A stretch of DNA of 64,000 nucleotides, from contig JBCAQO010000003.1 of NCBI GenBank assembly GCA_039111635.1, positions 62,001 through 126,000 of the forward strand, read 5' to 3'. Shown in pieces: positions 37,765 to 50,051 of this stretch (its first letter is position 1; each line of letters starts with the position of its first letter). This stretch comes from Heterobasidion occidentale. Taxonomy: Eukaryota; Basidiomycota; Agaricomycetes; Russulales; Bondarzewiaceae. A model generated the notes under the pieces. The model saw nothing but the letters and a program-made list of their open reading frames with translations. It searched no databases and had not been told where the DNA came from. A program made the position numbers and the translations under genes.

Positions 37765-39579
37765 ATGGCTGCCACTGTCCCCACCCGTATGCCCTACGGT
37801 TTGTCTTATCTCTATCTGATTACTCGTCGAATGCTTCTCACCGTTCTGGATATAGTCCGCCTCGGTAAGTCCGGGCTCAAGGTCTCTAAGATCATCCTGG
37901 GATGTATGTCCTATGGTAGTCCGGAGTGGCAGCCTTGGCTTCTCGGCGAAGAGGAGGGTATAAAGCATATCAAATTCGCGTGAGCTTTGTCTCATGTTTC
38001 CCATGTAAACAGAATTGATCAGAAAAACCCCATAGATACGATGCAGGCATCCAGTCGTTTGATACTGCGAACGTGAGTTCCTGGTAGGATGCATCTCTGT
38101 GTCGATGAGAGTGCCAATGCGGTCACCATGACAGGTTTACTCGAACGGCCTCTCAGAAGTAATTCTTGGCAAGGCCATCAAGCAACATAATCTACCCCGC
38201 GATGAGATCGTCGTGATGACCAAGGCACGACTTTCTCTGATAGCTCTCTCTGTGACGCTCGATCGCTAAGTGCTTCTATGTTCTCGATCTACAGTTGTTC
38301 GGTACCGTCGGCCGTACCCCTGGAGAACGTTACCAAACTCTCGATGACGCTCATCAGAAAGGATATGTAAACCAACAAGGCCTGAACAGGAAGCACATCT
38401 TCGAGTCTGTCAAGCACAGCCTCGACCGACTTCAACTCGATTACATCGACTTGTTGCAATGTACGTGAATGCGATCATGGAGGGAGATATTCATCGCTGA
38501 TTTCTCGTTTCCCGGACAGGCCATAGGTTTGATCCTAATACGCCGATAGAGGAGACGGTAAGTATATACATTTATTATCGCTACATGCGCTCAATATACT
38601 CGAACGCTTTATAGATGCAAGCCCTGCACGACGTCGTACAGGCCGGATGGGTTCGCTATATTGGCATGAGCTCTTGCTGGGCATGGCAGTGTACGGCTTA
38701 ATATTTTATCACGAAATGATCCTGTTTCTGATTTCACCTTGCCATACACAGTCCAGTTGATGCAGAGTGCGTTTTGCTATTGTTGGCCGTTATCGCAGGC
38801 CGAATTCGACTGACACAATTGACATGCAACTCACAGACTATGCAATCACGCACAACCTCACGCCATTCGTCTCAATGCAAAATCACTATAACATTGCTTA
38901 CCGCGAGGAAGAGCGCGAGATGTTGCCCATGTTGAAACACTTCGGTGTGGGTGTTATCCCGTGGTCTCCCCTTGCGCGGGGGGCTACAACGCGTCCTCTT
39001 TCGGACACCACTGACCGGGCTAAAACTGATCCGTGTGTACTTGAACTTTATTATAGCTACTGCTCGTTCGCTCATTAAACCTCGTCTACATAGCTGGCAT
39101 GACTTCTACCTTCAGGATGGCTCAGGTGGTAAAGAGATCGTGAGCCGGTATGTGACTTGCCTGAGTCTTTGATGCCTATGTCAATGATTGCTCTCGACGA
39201 CTCAGGATCGAAGAATTATCAAAGAAACACGGTGCCAGTATGGCCCAAATATCGTTGGCGTGGATCCTTAGCAAAGACAGCGAGTCACACTCGCCTCTAA
39301 CTAAAATAATTAACTGAATTTGTCGGTATGTGTGTGTAGCTGTCACGGCGCCCATCATCGGGACTACCTCCTGGAAAAATGAAGGACTTGCTAGGTCTGT
39401 ACTTGCTTGAAACTTCGTGCATCGCGCAACCATTTCTTTCTCCCTCAAATACCAAATCCCTCTGACGGTGTGCTCGTTATCGCGTCCATGTAGGTGCACT
39501 CGACGTGAAGCTCTCGGAAGAAGACATCAAGTACTTGGAGGCTGCCTATAAGACCGTCAACGTCTTTGGGCATGCTTAA
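37765..39579 (+). CDS. Aldo/keto reductase (AKR superfamily)
   Basis: NADPH-dependent oxidoreductase with a TIM-barrel fold, related to fungal versicolorin-reductase-like and YakC-type AKRs. The exons give [21 protein letters not shown], then [20 protein letters not shown] (Asp and Tyr of the catalytic tetrad), IVVMTK (Lys), [21 protein letters not shown] (His region), [43 protein letters not shown] and [10 protein letters not shown]. The end is [20 protein letters not shown] with the stop at 39577-39579. Many introns are needed. One, after WILSKD (about 39279), seems to use a GC donor. The start [11 protein letters not shown] is joined to VRLG by a short intron. The substrate is unknown. Confidence 0.8.
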
Positions 39580-40736
39580 TTTTCAGGCTTCTGGATCGGT
39601 ACGGTACATGTCGATAGGGATTCATTGTTCTGAGGTTTTTGATATGACGGTAGAACGGGAGACGGAGTGATGAAGTGACTCTCGAAGGCGTTGTACAATC
39701 AGTTGTTATCATGTGTGTATGTGGTGAATATGACAGGCACAGGAAAGGATTGGATGGGATACCTGTTCTTAAAGGGCTGACTTGTGCATTTGCGTATCGT
39801 AGCTTTTCCAAATCAGTGCAAATGATATCTTCGATTCAGACAACAAAAGGCCATCCCTCGAAGCGCGCAACCGTTTCAACCATGATAGACCTACCAAGAC
39901 ATTTTTTTTCTCTCACCCCTTCTGAGTCCGTAATTCACGTTTACACTCGCCTGCACCATCGACTGGGCGATGCCTTCCTTACCTTGCTGCCGGCACTAGC
40001 AGATCGGCCGACGCTGTACTGCCTTCTAAATCGGCCATTATTTCAGCTAGGCAGACGAGCGCATTGTTTGGATAAAGGGCTACTATCGCCCTAATGCGCT
40101 CTCAAAACCCGTCAGGAAATTAGACTTCCGCAGAGCTACACGCATGCTGAGAAGCTGAATTTTGAAAGGCCCGAGACACTATAATTTCGAAAACAGATGT
40201 AAAGCGACGAAGATCCAGGGAGATGCGGCAGCTTAGCTTGTCGCGAGTAGGCGGTTTAGAAAGAAGGCAAGAACGGACTTGCGAGCGGGAGTGAGTGAAA
40301 AGCTGCTTGACCGGACAAGAGGTCAGGCTGCGTAGAGCGTGACGGCCATATGTTTTGGAGCCGCACTCCTGCGCCTGATCATCTCCGCGGGGTCAAGAAT
40401 TGGGGCTCGAAATGGGGCGTAATACGCTATAGCTGGCCCTCGTACGAATCATCGTAATCCGCTCTGTGGAGTGTGGGCTAGTAGCAGAGGCATCAATTGG
40501 ATGTTGCTGAGGTGATACAAGTGCATAAATCGATTCGTTCGGGGAATGTCATACCAGCAGGAGGTGCGAAAGCCTCAGAGGGCGGCGCCAACGATGTCAC
40601 GCACCTCGTCGCTTACGTCAGGAACGCGTGTTGGTTCCTGCGGGTTCACGCGACTGGGCCGGTTCGTCGCAGGCATCCGAGCCATCAGCTCTGTCTTCTT
40701 CGTCCTCTCCTGCGATCTCCTTGATCCATCCATTGC
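39580..40736. other. Intergenic region
   Basis: About 1.16 kb between the reductase and the NADAR gene. An open frame at 39675-40094 has no known motif. No RNA gene or repeat is evident. Confidence 0.45.
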
Positions 40737-42845
40737 ATGGGGATCTCGCCATCAAAACATGCATCTCAGTACCAGAACGCTCCGCAAGGCTATCCCATGC
40801 TCTCTGGCGCTGGTTACCCCCCGTACCTTCCCTCCAAGGGGTGGAGTTGGTTCGGGCGCAAAAAGAAGAAGAGGGACCAAGCATTGATCAATCACTGGTA
40901 CGCTACCCCGGCCTTATGGCAGTATCCGGCCCAATATGCCTGTGAGTACATTTTACCGTGTACGTGCCGTGACGCGTATGGACGGACATGTTCGGAGCGC
41001 TCTTGATACCGTTCAAGGATAGCATGCCGACGTCAGACAACTGCCTTCATACATCTCGTTCAACACGTCGTCTTCCCTATGTGTTGAAACCATCGTGCAA
41101 CTCGCAACTCATGCAGGAATGGAACAGCGACGCGCTGTCGAGTTTCATCAGTGCATATCCTGCGGATCCGTTCTTGCCCATCTCCAACGTCTGATTCGAG
41201 ACCACGCCCTTCCCTTATTTTTGAGGATAGCTTGCATGGATATGCAGAAGAAAAATGATAGCCCTCTGATATGTGCTTTGGACCATCCGTCTCTTAATTT
41301 ATTTCCGCCTTCGTCATCCGCTTATCATGCCAACTCGTCACAGATCCAAGCCAGTTTCAAGGATATGGATACCAGCAAGGTTCCGTAGCCATGCCCCAGC
41401 CTCAACCCGCAGCGCCTATGACTATGAGTGCAGCGGCGCAGGGTCTGCAAATGCCCAATGCGACATCGGCCGCACATTTCCACAGCCTGCTGCCCCTGTC
41501 ATTCCAAGCTTCGGCGACCGTCATCGTCGACGACACCACCACGATCGACCACGCCACTCACGCCGTCGAAGACATCGACGCTCCTCGTCGGTCAGTTCCA
41601 GCGTTTCGTCTGAATCCTCCGTGTCCTCTCCTTCGACTGCAGCCACCTACTACCCACGACACCACCGCTCCCACCGTCGCAGGCATAACCCACTACCGCC
41701 CCCGCCTAAGGATGTCCTTGCGACAACCCCCTATCGTTCTCTGCTGCCGGAGCTCCCAAGCATGCGCGGCGAATATTGGCGCTCCTTCCCTGCTGCTCTA
41801 GACCCGTATTCTCATCGACACCCTTTGCATCACGAGGGCACGCTGGGAACTTATGCAGATGCGATGGCTGGAAGAAAAGACGGCGGCGGTTTCTTCAAGT
41901 CCTGGAGAAAGAAGCGCCGACGCGAGCGCGAGGAAGCGTCGTTGGCACAGGCGGCTGCGATGCTGCAGTCGACTGGCTACGTTCCCATGAACCTTCAAGG
42001 CGCGATGCCGATGCCGCAACCGGAGACCGGTACTGAGTCCATCCAACCTCGTCCCATGGCGGGACCAGGGATGCCCGTTCCTCAACCGGCACCGTCTCCC
42101 GCTCCCTATATGCCAATGCCCGCGTCTTCTCCTAGGCCAAATGGCATGCCCATGCCTGAACCTGCGCAGGGCAACATGTCTATGCCGGTCCCGATGGCTG
42201 GTGGTAGTGCTCCTCCTGCTATGATGTCTATGCCTACTCCTGGACCATCTACGATGCCCATGCCGACCCCTTCTCACGGTGCTATGCCTATGCCATCGCC
42301 TTCACTCGGGAAACAGCCCATGCCGCCTGCTCAAGGCATGCAGCCTGTCCTCATTAGCGGCTATGGCCGTTACGACGGGTTTCTACACCACTCCCCCTAT
42401 TCGATCCTCTACGAACGCGAGCTGTACCCCAGCGCGCTGCATCTGTTTGAGGCCTTGAAATTTGAGGACACGCGACCCGATATCTCTGCCAGGATCCGTG
42501 AGACGCAGAGTCCAGACGAGGTGTTTGCCATTAGCCGTGAAGCAGAAAACCTCACGAGGCCGGACTGGCACTCCGTCGCGGTCGGAAAGGCGCGTACACC
42601 GCCCTGTTGGTATCGTTCGCATACTGATTGGCCCGCTTTCTTAGATGGATGACGTGCTCTATCTCAAATTCCGTCAACACGGACATCTACGCTCGATGTT
42701 GCTCGAGACTGGGAATGCGCCTCTGGTATATGCAGAGCCGAATGACCACTTCTGGGGCGAAGGCCACATGGGCCAAGGCCAGAATCAATTAGGCCAGGCT
42801 CTGATGCGTGTGCGCGATCGGCTGAGGGCGGAGCTTTCTGCATGA
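40737..42845 (+). CDS. NADAR-domain protein with long Met/Pro-rich N-terminal region
   Basis: The C-terminal domain is NADAR (DUF1768, YbiA-like). Members are N-glycosidases in riboflavin metabolism or remove ADP-ribose from guanine. The signature runs YGRYDGFLHHSPYSILYERE, LYPSALHLFEALKFED, then after a 64-bp intron (42581-42644) MDDVLYLKFRQHGHLRSMLL, DHFWGEGHMGQGQNQLGQAL and MRVRDRL. The N-terminal half is unusual: MGISPSKHASQYQNAPQGYP with a basic patch (GRKKKKRDQ), a His/Arg/Ser-rich block (SFGDRHRRRHHHDRPRHSRR), then about 110 residues of repeating MPMP-type motifs (about 42000-42345), likely disordered. The exon joins between 40930 and 41500 are not resolved. The usual glutamate of YPxxEH is Leu here, as I recall for fungal members. 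Confidence 0.75.
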
Positions 42846-43163
42846 TTTTGGGGGGGATTATGATAAAAGCTGGCAAGATTACGATTGCACGAGTTTATTT
42901 TTTATTTTTTTCAGTAACGACACTTGATGCTACGACATCGGCGCCTTGGTTTGCTTTTCGTTTGCTGCTGACATCTATTATGCAAATATTGGATACCTGT
43001 ACCACATACTATCATCTGTTTTGCCTTGGCTCGTCTGTATTTGGTTCCGCTTGTTTTCCGGTTTGGTTACACAAATGTCTTACATTTTCTCGCTGCCACT
43101 CTGATCTAGACTATTAACATTTCTGAGTTTCTTTCATCTATGAGTACGGATACATCTTCGAAT

Positions 43164-44836
43164 TTACTTATGCTTTCGTCGTCTTTTACTCGCCCGCGAC
43201 TCCTCTTCGAGGGAGGCCACAACTGTCACTTCCGCTGCGCCGCCGCCACTACCCTCACGCTGCTGACCGACTTCGCAAGCGCGTCGAACCGCCTGACGAC
43301 GAACTTTTTCGGGTACTCGCTCCCAGTAGACCTCCTCCCGGCGTCCTTGGACGAGCTCGAATGCGAGCGGCTTCTGCGAGCTGTTTAGTGCTGCGGGCGC
43401 GCCTGATGAGTCGAGGCCGTTCGCCTGGACCGTCGGATGGAGGGCGAAGTGGGCTGCGAGGGCGTGCGCGTGTCGAGGCGTTGCGAGGCGAAGGTGACAC
43501 TAGAACTGGGGATCGGTGCGGGGGTTCTTACGCGAAGCAGACGGTGGAACGTACGGTATCGAGGCCCTTGGTGAAGTCTACGTAGTCGATGCCGTTTGGT
43601 GGTAAGTCTTCGTCTCCTTCCGACAGTGCAGCAGAGAAGAGAGCGCGGAGAGTAGTCTTGTTGGTCTCTGAATGCACGTTGCGGACGAAGACGAGACAGC
43701 TGGGTGGGTAAGGAGCAGAGGGATCGAGGTCAATCGGCTGGACAGCATCACCGTGAACTGGGGTTTTGTCAGCCTTTGTGTCAGGTTTCACGTCGGGACG
43801 ACCTGGAGAGAAAGCATGGGGCACTCTATGTACAACAGAAGAAGCGGCCGTCTTGCTCAAGAGATCGGCACGGTAGGCAACATATTCATCTTGCAGCTGT
43901 TCCCAGCGAGCTCTGGACAAAGCTCGCAGACGGGTGGGCGTACCTTGGCTGCGCTCATCAGCTAACAGAGGAGAGTTATTTCGTCGAGATGGTCTATCCC
44001 AAGGCCATCCTAGCAAGAGTTCTTCAACATCTTCGAGACGAGAAAGCATGACCAGGGCGAAGCCTCTGCATCTCGGAGGTTTCGCGAGCGAATCTTCGGA
44101 AGGGATGGGAAACGAGATATTTTGAAATCGGCAGACGCGGTCGATTGAAGAGGAGGGACGGATAACGGAGGCAAGGAAGCGGACGACGTCAGAGACAGAG
44201 CGATGCGACGACGGTATATTTTCCTGGAACCAGAATCAACGAAGGTTGTTATGGGATGAAAGCAGAAGGGGTACTATGTAGATTGTCCTCAATTGCCAAT
44301 ATTTGCGATCGAAGGTGTGGAACTGTTGAAGGACGGACTGCCAGTCCCTCCGCCGAAGTTCGTAGCCGCCTGTCTCCGGTGCGCTTCGCGTTGAGCGCGC
44401 TGTGTTGACCATGATCATGCGGATATCGAATGCGTCCTCCGCGTGCGCACGAAGAGCTTTTACGATCGTGACTTCACTGGGAAGAGAGCTGATGCTCGCG
44501 AACACGGGAGAAGTGCGAAGCAGAACCCCGAGCACGACGACTGGAGCAGCGAGATCAACAGGGCATTTCGTGGAGAGCGTGTGTACACTCACAGCCGTCC
44601 CTGTTGGGATCACGCAGCGTAGGATCTGCCCACAAGGCATGGTCGGAGAGCGCTAGGGTCAAGAGAAGGGCATGCAGCTCGTCGGTGCCCTCCGTTGCGC
44701 GGCCCGTGGACTGTGCGGGCTCAGGTACTGTGTCGTCGGCAGCATGCACGCTGGCAGATGGAACGGAGGGCGGTGGGACGATTTTGGAGGGCTTGCGAGC
44801 TGTGAGGGAGCGAGGGACGAAGGGGAGGGAAGACAT
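43164..44836 (-). CDS. La/LARP7-like RNA-binding protein with C-terminal xRRM
   Basis: The start is ATG at 44836 (MSSLPFVPRSLTARK) and the stop is at 43164. The N-terminal part has a divergent La-motif-like segment (ALSDHALWADPTLRD, then VVLGVLLRTSPVFASISSLP). The C-terminal domain is clear: CLVFVRNVHSETNKTTLRAL, IDYVDFTKGLDT, then after an intron CHLRLATPRHAHALAAHF and ELVQGRREEVYWERVPEKVR, followed by basic KRRKHK. That layout is the xRRM of LARP7-type proteins, which bind RNA polymerase III or telomerase RNAs (Pof8 in fission yeast). It is probably nuclear. The 285 bp to the divergent Boi gene contain both promoters. The role in telomerase versus 7SK-like RNA cannot be told here. Confidence 0.65.
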
Positions 44837-45121
44837 GGAATGATGTATTTATCTAATATCATCATTTCTGTGGGTTATGCCGAGCGGCTGTCCTTCCCAG
44901 CGTCCTCGGCTTGTCTCCGACTCCTCCCTCGTCGTGCTCGACGTCCTCTCCTTCCCCCTTCCTCTCTCCACACCATCCCCACCGCCTCCCACCATCTCAC
45001 TCTCCTTCTCTTCCTTCTTGTCTATTGAACCAGATACCCTCCTTCTTGCTTTTCTTTTTCTTGCTTCATTTGTACCAACAACCCCTGGGTCCTGGACGTT
45101 TCGATTACTCCATCTACCTTG

Positions 45122-48100
45122 ATGGTCGAATATGTCTACGCCCTGCACGACTTCGTGCCCGAACACGAGGACGAGGTTCCTTTCCGTGCTGGGGAACGCA
45201 TAGAGGTCGTCGAGAAAGACGATATGTACGGCGATGGCTGGTGGCAGGTATGTTACCCTGTGATGTCAACCTCCACGTTTTCTTCCTTCTTTCAGTGTTC
45301 TGTCCGGCGAGGCTTTCATTTGAGCGATCCGATGGTTTTTGTTTGATTCATCGCTGCCATCGCACTTGGTTCATGTCTGACTATTTACATCACCCCCTAT
45401 CCCGGCCCCTCGACGCTCTTGGCGCATACATGCCCTCGTCCGCTCTCCTTAACTCCCAGCCTTAGTGCTCCTCTTTTGACCCCTGTGCTCCGAGCCCGAC
45501 GTCATCATGCTTGTTGCGCTCTCTAGGACATGGTTGACTCACTTGAACCCCTTCGCGAAACAGGGTCGCAACCTCTCTGGCAAAGTCGGCCTCTTTCCAA
45601 AGAGTTACACACAGCCTGCGCCACCATCAGAACCTCCGGCCCCTCCAGCACCATCGTCGGACGTATTCGATGTCACTCGTTCAAGCCCCAAGGCGAGTTC
45701 GCTTCAACCTCTCCAAGAAGAACCCGAGCCCGTCTCCGTCAACGGCTCAGGAACTCCCAATGGCGCCACTTCCGTGAAAGGCTCAAGAGAAAACGGCGAG
45801 GTCATGCGCGCTACGATGACGGATGTACAGAAGGCTATCGAGCAGCTTGGGCATGACGACTTTGACGGCACTCGCAGCATCGCATTCTCAAGTATCCGTG
45901 AGGGCGACTCGACCGACCACGAGACCGAGACCGACACGGACGCCGAAGGGGACAACTTCTACAAGGACGCTCGGCAGAAATTGGCCGAGAAGGCAAGAAA
46001 GCAGGTAGAAGAGGAGAGGGCGCGCGAGGAGGCAGAAACACAGAGGCTGACGAGGTCATCGGCGCCCCCGATCGAGGTGGAAGTCAGTGACGAGAGCGAA
46101 GATGAGGAGGAGGAGCGTGAGGTACTCAGCATCGGCGAAAGCATCCCCATATCTTGGAGGAAGAAGACGAGGACGATACGAGACATTTCTCCCTGCCATC
46201 CAACACGTACAGGATAGTGGCGCCTCTATCGAAACATCCACCCTCATCGTCCCTTCAGAAGATTATGTCGTTCCCTCACCCCACCTCAAGGAGGATTCAG
46301 AGCTACCCACCGCTACTCAAGCTACATTCCCCACCACAGGCGGAGACGACAGTCCTCTGCGAACTTCGGAGCGGCCATCGTCCGCTTCCCTCCCAAGCCC
46401 CGTCTCACCGACATCGAACAGACCAGGCTCTTACTTGTCGGCCGATGACCATGGTAGCAGTTCCACGTCTCTTCAGCAGCACTCTGCCCCCTTGGAAAAA
46501 ATCTCTTCCCAGACATTAGCCGCTCCTGTCCAAACTGGTACTCCCGTTTTCCACGATTTCAATGGCGTTCTTCCGTCTCCTGCTGCTTCGTCAACAGGGC
46601 GCCGTAGCAATCCGGTAAGAGACCACATTCGCTGTGCCGAATCCAGGCTTTCTGATTGTTTGGTTTGACAGCCTCAACCATCTGAAACGGCGTTGTCTCC
46701 CGTATCTGGCAGAACATCATCTGTTCATCCCTCGGATTGGAGCGTGGACGACGTCGTTGACTGGTTAAGGTCGAAAGGGTTCGACGAGGGTGTCTGTGAG
46801 AAGTTCATGGTGCGTAGCTTGTACGGTTTATGGATGCGATCGTACTGACGGTTTCGACTTTGATTGTTGTATAGAACAAGAGATCTCGGGCGATGTGTTA
46901 CTCGAATTGGACGTCGATCTCCTCAAGACAGAAATCGGCATTCTTGCATTCGGAAAGCGCAAACGTATCGCGAATGCCATCACCGAACTCCGTCGACCCC
47001 CTTCCGTGATCTCCTCCGAACACAACGCAACCCGGTCGCACTCGCAGTCTCAGTCGGCGTCCTACTCACTCGCTCCCAGCTCGGCGCAACAGTCGTTCAA
47101 CAGCCCGTACACGCTGGCTCCGAGCCTAAGCCCCGTTTCGGCTGCAGGCCCTCAAACTAACGGCCCATGGGTGTAGGATCGATCATGAGTCCAGAGAGTC
47201 CCCCTCACACGGGTGATATTGCTGGGACACCGGCGCCTGCGAACAAGACCAGACTCTGATCCCGGGGTCATGTTGAATCTGGATGCGGACAGGAGCAAGG
47301 CGACCATTGGGCTAGGTATAGGCGGCGTGATGGAGTCATCGACACTGAGCAGTGTCAAGACTAGCGTAAGTCGAGTCGGTCTCTCCCTGGAAGCGAGCTT
47401 AGGATCTATCGTGATTCAGAAGGGCCGCCCATCGCAGTTGACGCTCTCGCCCAGCGATAGCGCTCTGGGTGTCAAGGCAGTATCCGGTGCTACAGAAGAG
47501 GCTGAGGAGGAGCGCGTTGTTCTGAGCGAGGTGCGTGTGGATCCTGATGGTACCTCGTTACAGCAAATTACTCATGAAATTTAGGGAGAGACGGCAAAGA
47601 ATCCCGAGGCGAGAACCATGAGAAGACGCGTGTTCGGCCGCTCCGAGTCGACTTCTTCCAAAGACAAAGATTCGCCCGGCCGCGCCTCTAAGGAACCCTC
47701 GACGCCAGTCTCCAGCGTTTCGCCTCTTGACGACAATGCCAGCAAGCACGGCACTCGTAAACGCAGCATCGATGCGACCAGAGGTTCAGACCGGCTCAGT
47801 ATATTTGGCGGAGCGTTCGCGGGCTCACTGGGCAAATCGAGAAAGCCGCCACCGAGATATTCTGCGTAAGTCACACTGCACTTGCCGCATTTTTGTCTCT
47901 AATCGGTTCATTTCAGGATGGTTGATAACGCAGATCTGTCTCCAGACAAGGGAAGTCGGACGCTTTCTCGACTGTATCCAGGTCACGGGCACCGGAAAAC
48001 TTCTGGTCGCCCGTCCACATCGGACGGAGTCAAACCCAAGGACGAGAAGAGAGATTCCAAGGAGTCGAAGGAGTCAAAGGAGAAGTCCCCAAGGGATCCA

Positions 48101-49457
48101 ACTGTCCTTCGAAAGCGAACCTCGTCTGTGGTTGAACCTCCATCCCGCAGCGTGACTACTCTCAAGGCCGGACAGAGTATCCTCGAACAAATCGGTAGCC
48201 CCGACCACAACGGATGGATGCGTAAGAAGGGTGACCGCTACAATACGTGGAAGTCGCGCTATTTCGTTCTCAAGGGACCACATCTCTACTGGCTACGAAG
48301 CAACAGCACTGCGGTATGTCGTCTCGTCTCCTCGTGGTCACATACGGACTCACGCGCGATTGTAGGAAACCAAGATAAAGGGCTACATTAACATTGTGGG
48401 GTACAAGTTGATCACGGACGAGAAGGTGGATCCTGGACGCTATGGTTTCAAGATGATCCACGAGAGCGACAAGACGCACTTCTTCAGTTCCGAAGAACAG
48501 AACGTGATACGGGAGTGGATGAAGGCGCTCATGAAGGCGACGATAGATAGAGACTATACCAGTAAGTATTAACAATATACCTACCCGACGCGGTCGTCAA
48601 TTTTCCTTAGAACCTGTCGTGTCGTCCGTCAACATACCTACCATCCCCCTCACGGTGGCTCAGGCGATGAATCCCGCGCCACGACCACCCTCGCCGACGC
48701 GCGCGCGGCAACTCAGAAAGCTTTGCGGCGAGAGAATCCTCATCAGCTTTCCACTCGTGACGCGCAGATTTGATGATGGGCCTTCCATCGTCGAATAGCC
48801 AAGCGAGCACGAAAGAGGGAGAGCGTGCGAGGCTAGATTCGTTCTTCACGAACGAAGCCGCAGAGACTCCTCTCACCGCCACAACCCTCAAATCTATGCC
48901 CCCCAATTCACATGCCCCTGCGAGGCCGTCGCGAGAGATGCGTCGGCTAGGTTCACTGCAGTCTGACGTAGGCCTTCCCCAGTTTCGATTATACCAACGT
49001 CTCTGATCTGAGCGTTCCCTTGTTCAATTACCTACCTTACATAGGCTGCCATTGAGCCGAGTTTGATCGAGTGGGCCAACTCTCACCTCCCTAAGTCTTT
49101 GAAAATCGTCGATACCACAGGGTCAGCAGCCAGCGGATTAACTCTTCTTAGACTGCGGAAGACATCAAGGGCCGGCCATGCTCCCCACCCGTTCCTGATT
49201 CCGCGTTCCCGTCGGGTCCGAATGACGATAAGCTTGACGGACTCTTCCGGCTATTTGACTTTCTCCTCGACAACGATGTGAAGATGGGAAGCGTAAGTAT
49301 CAACGACGTGCGACAGGGGAAGAGGGACAAAATCGTGCAGCTGTTGAAGGCGTTGAAGGCTTGGGAGGATAAGCGAAGGGCGATCGCGCAGTCGATTGGC
49401 AAGGGCTCGATGCAGGCCGGTCCGTTTATAGCCCCGATTACTTGGACTAGTGCATGA
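45122..49457 (+). CDS. Boi1/Boi2-like polarity scaffold: SH3-SAM-PH plus CH-like domain
   Basis: Cortical scaffold of Cdc42-driven polarity. Domains in order: SH3 (VEYVYALHDFVPEHEDEVPF ... GDGWWQ, then after a 316-bp intron GRNLSGKVGLFPKSYTQ); a Pro- then acidic-rich linker with coiled-coil segment (DARQKLAEKARKQVEEERAR); SAM (SDWSVDDVVDWLRSKGFDEG ... ISGDVLLELDVDLLKTEIGI); a Ser-rich linker; PH (HNGWMRKKGDRYNTWKSRYF ... KTHFFSSEEQNVIREWMKAL); and a C-terminal calponin-homology-like domain (LIEWANSHLPKSLKIVD ... LFRLFDFLLDNDVKMGSVSI ... ALKAWEDKRRAIAQ). The stop is at 49455-49457. The first intron is five times the local norm. Exon joins at 46120-46215 and 46810-46875 are provisional. Confidence 0.82.
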
Positions 49458-49974
49458 ATGCGGAGATGAAGGGACTCTTCTTTTTATTGCTCGGGTTTGC
49501 TTTGTCGCAAGTCTGCTGTTGCTTGGGGTGTCTATATAGCGGCGTGTCGAGACACTCAGCTTTATCTACCGTTTCTGTGTTATGTTGTACTTATTTGAGA
49601 ACGGAGCGTACTGTCATGTGTAGTTTCCGTGTAGTTTCTACAGGCAGTAAAACTATATCTTTGAGGTTGCTTTTCGTTGAGAATACGAATGTGTGCATAC
49701 CATAGTTATCATGCATATCGCGCAGGAGTCGCTGCTAGAAGCTGGTGCAGAGGGCAGAGGGAAGGGTGGTGGCTGTGAGCGAGCAGACGGAGGGATGTGC
49801 AAATTGGTGAATTGAGACTTACCGCCACTCATCCAGGAAACGCCACCTTTGCCCCCTATGCAGTACACAGAACGACTGCCACTGTCTTCTGTGATAGGGT
49901 CAGCAACGGAGACTAACTTTTGCCACCATCTTTCGGTGCCTCCCAGTGGCAGTAGCTGAGTACTAGCCGAGTAC
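49458..49974. other. Intergenic region with duplicated upstream sequence of F-box copy 1
   Basis: About 500 bp. From about 49725 onwards it is recognisably similar to the region before the second F-box gene (from about 62555), including CTAGAAGC, GCAGAAG/GCAGAGG-rich purine tracts, CCAGGAAACGC and CTTTCGGTGCCTCCCAGTG. This shows that the gene pair was copied together with its promoter. Confidence 0.6.
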
Positions 49975-49981
49975 TATATAG
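49975..49981 (+). promoter_or_regulatory. TATA box (TATATAG) of F-box copy 1
   Basis: In the context GAGTACTATATAGC, 77 bp before the ATG. The second paralog has the same heptamer in the same context at exactly the same distance, so the element is conserved between copies. Confidence 0.6.
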
Positions 49982-50051
49982 CTTGTTCAACACCCATCAG
50001 CCCGCGGACACTCCATCCTTCCACTTACATCCAACACACCACATCACTGCA

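Noticed and set aside
41798..42277. His/Arg-rich minus-strand open frame of 159 codons
   Set aside because: Antisense shadow of the Met/Pro-rich repeats of the NADAR gene.
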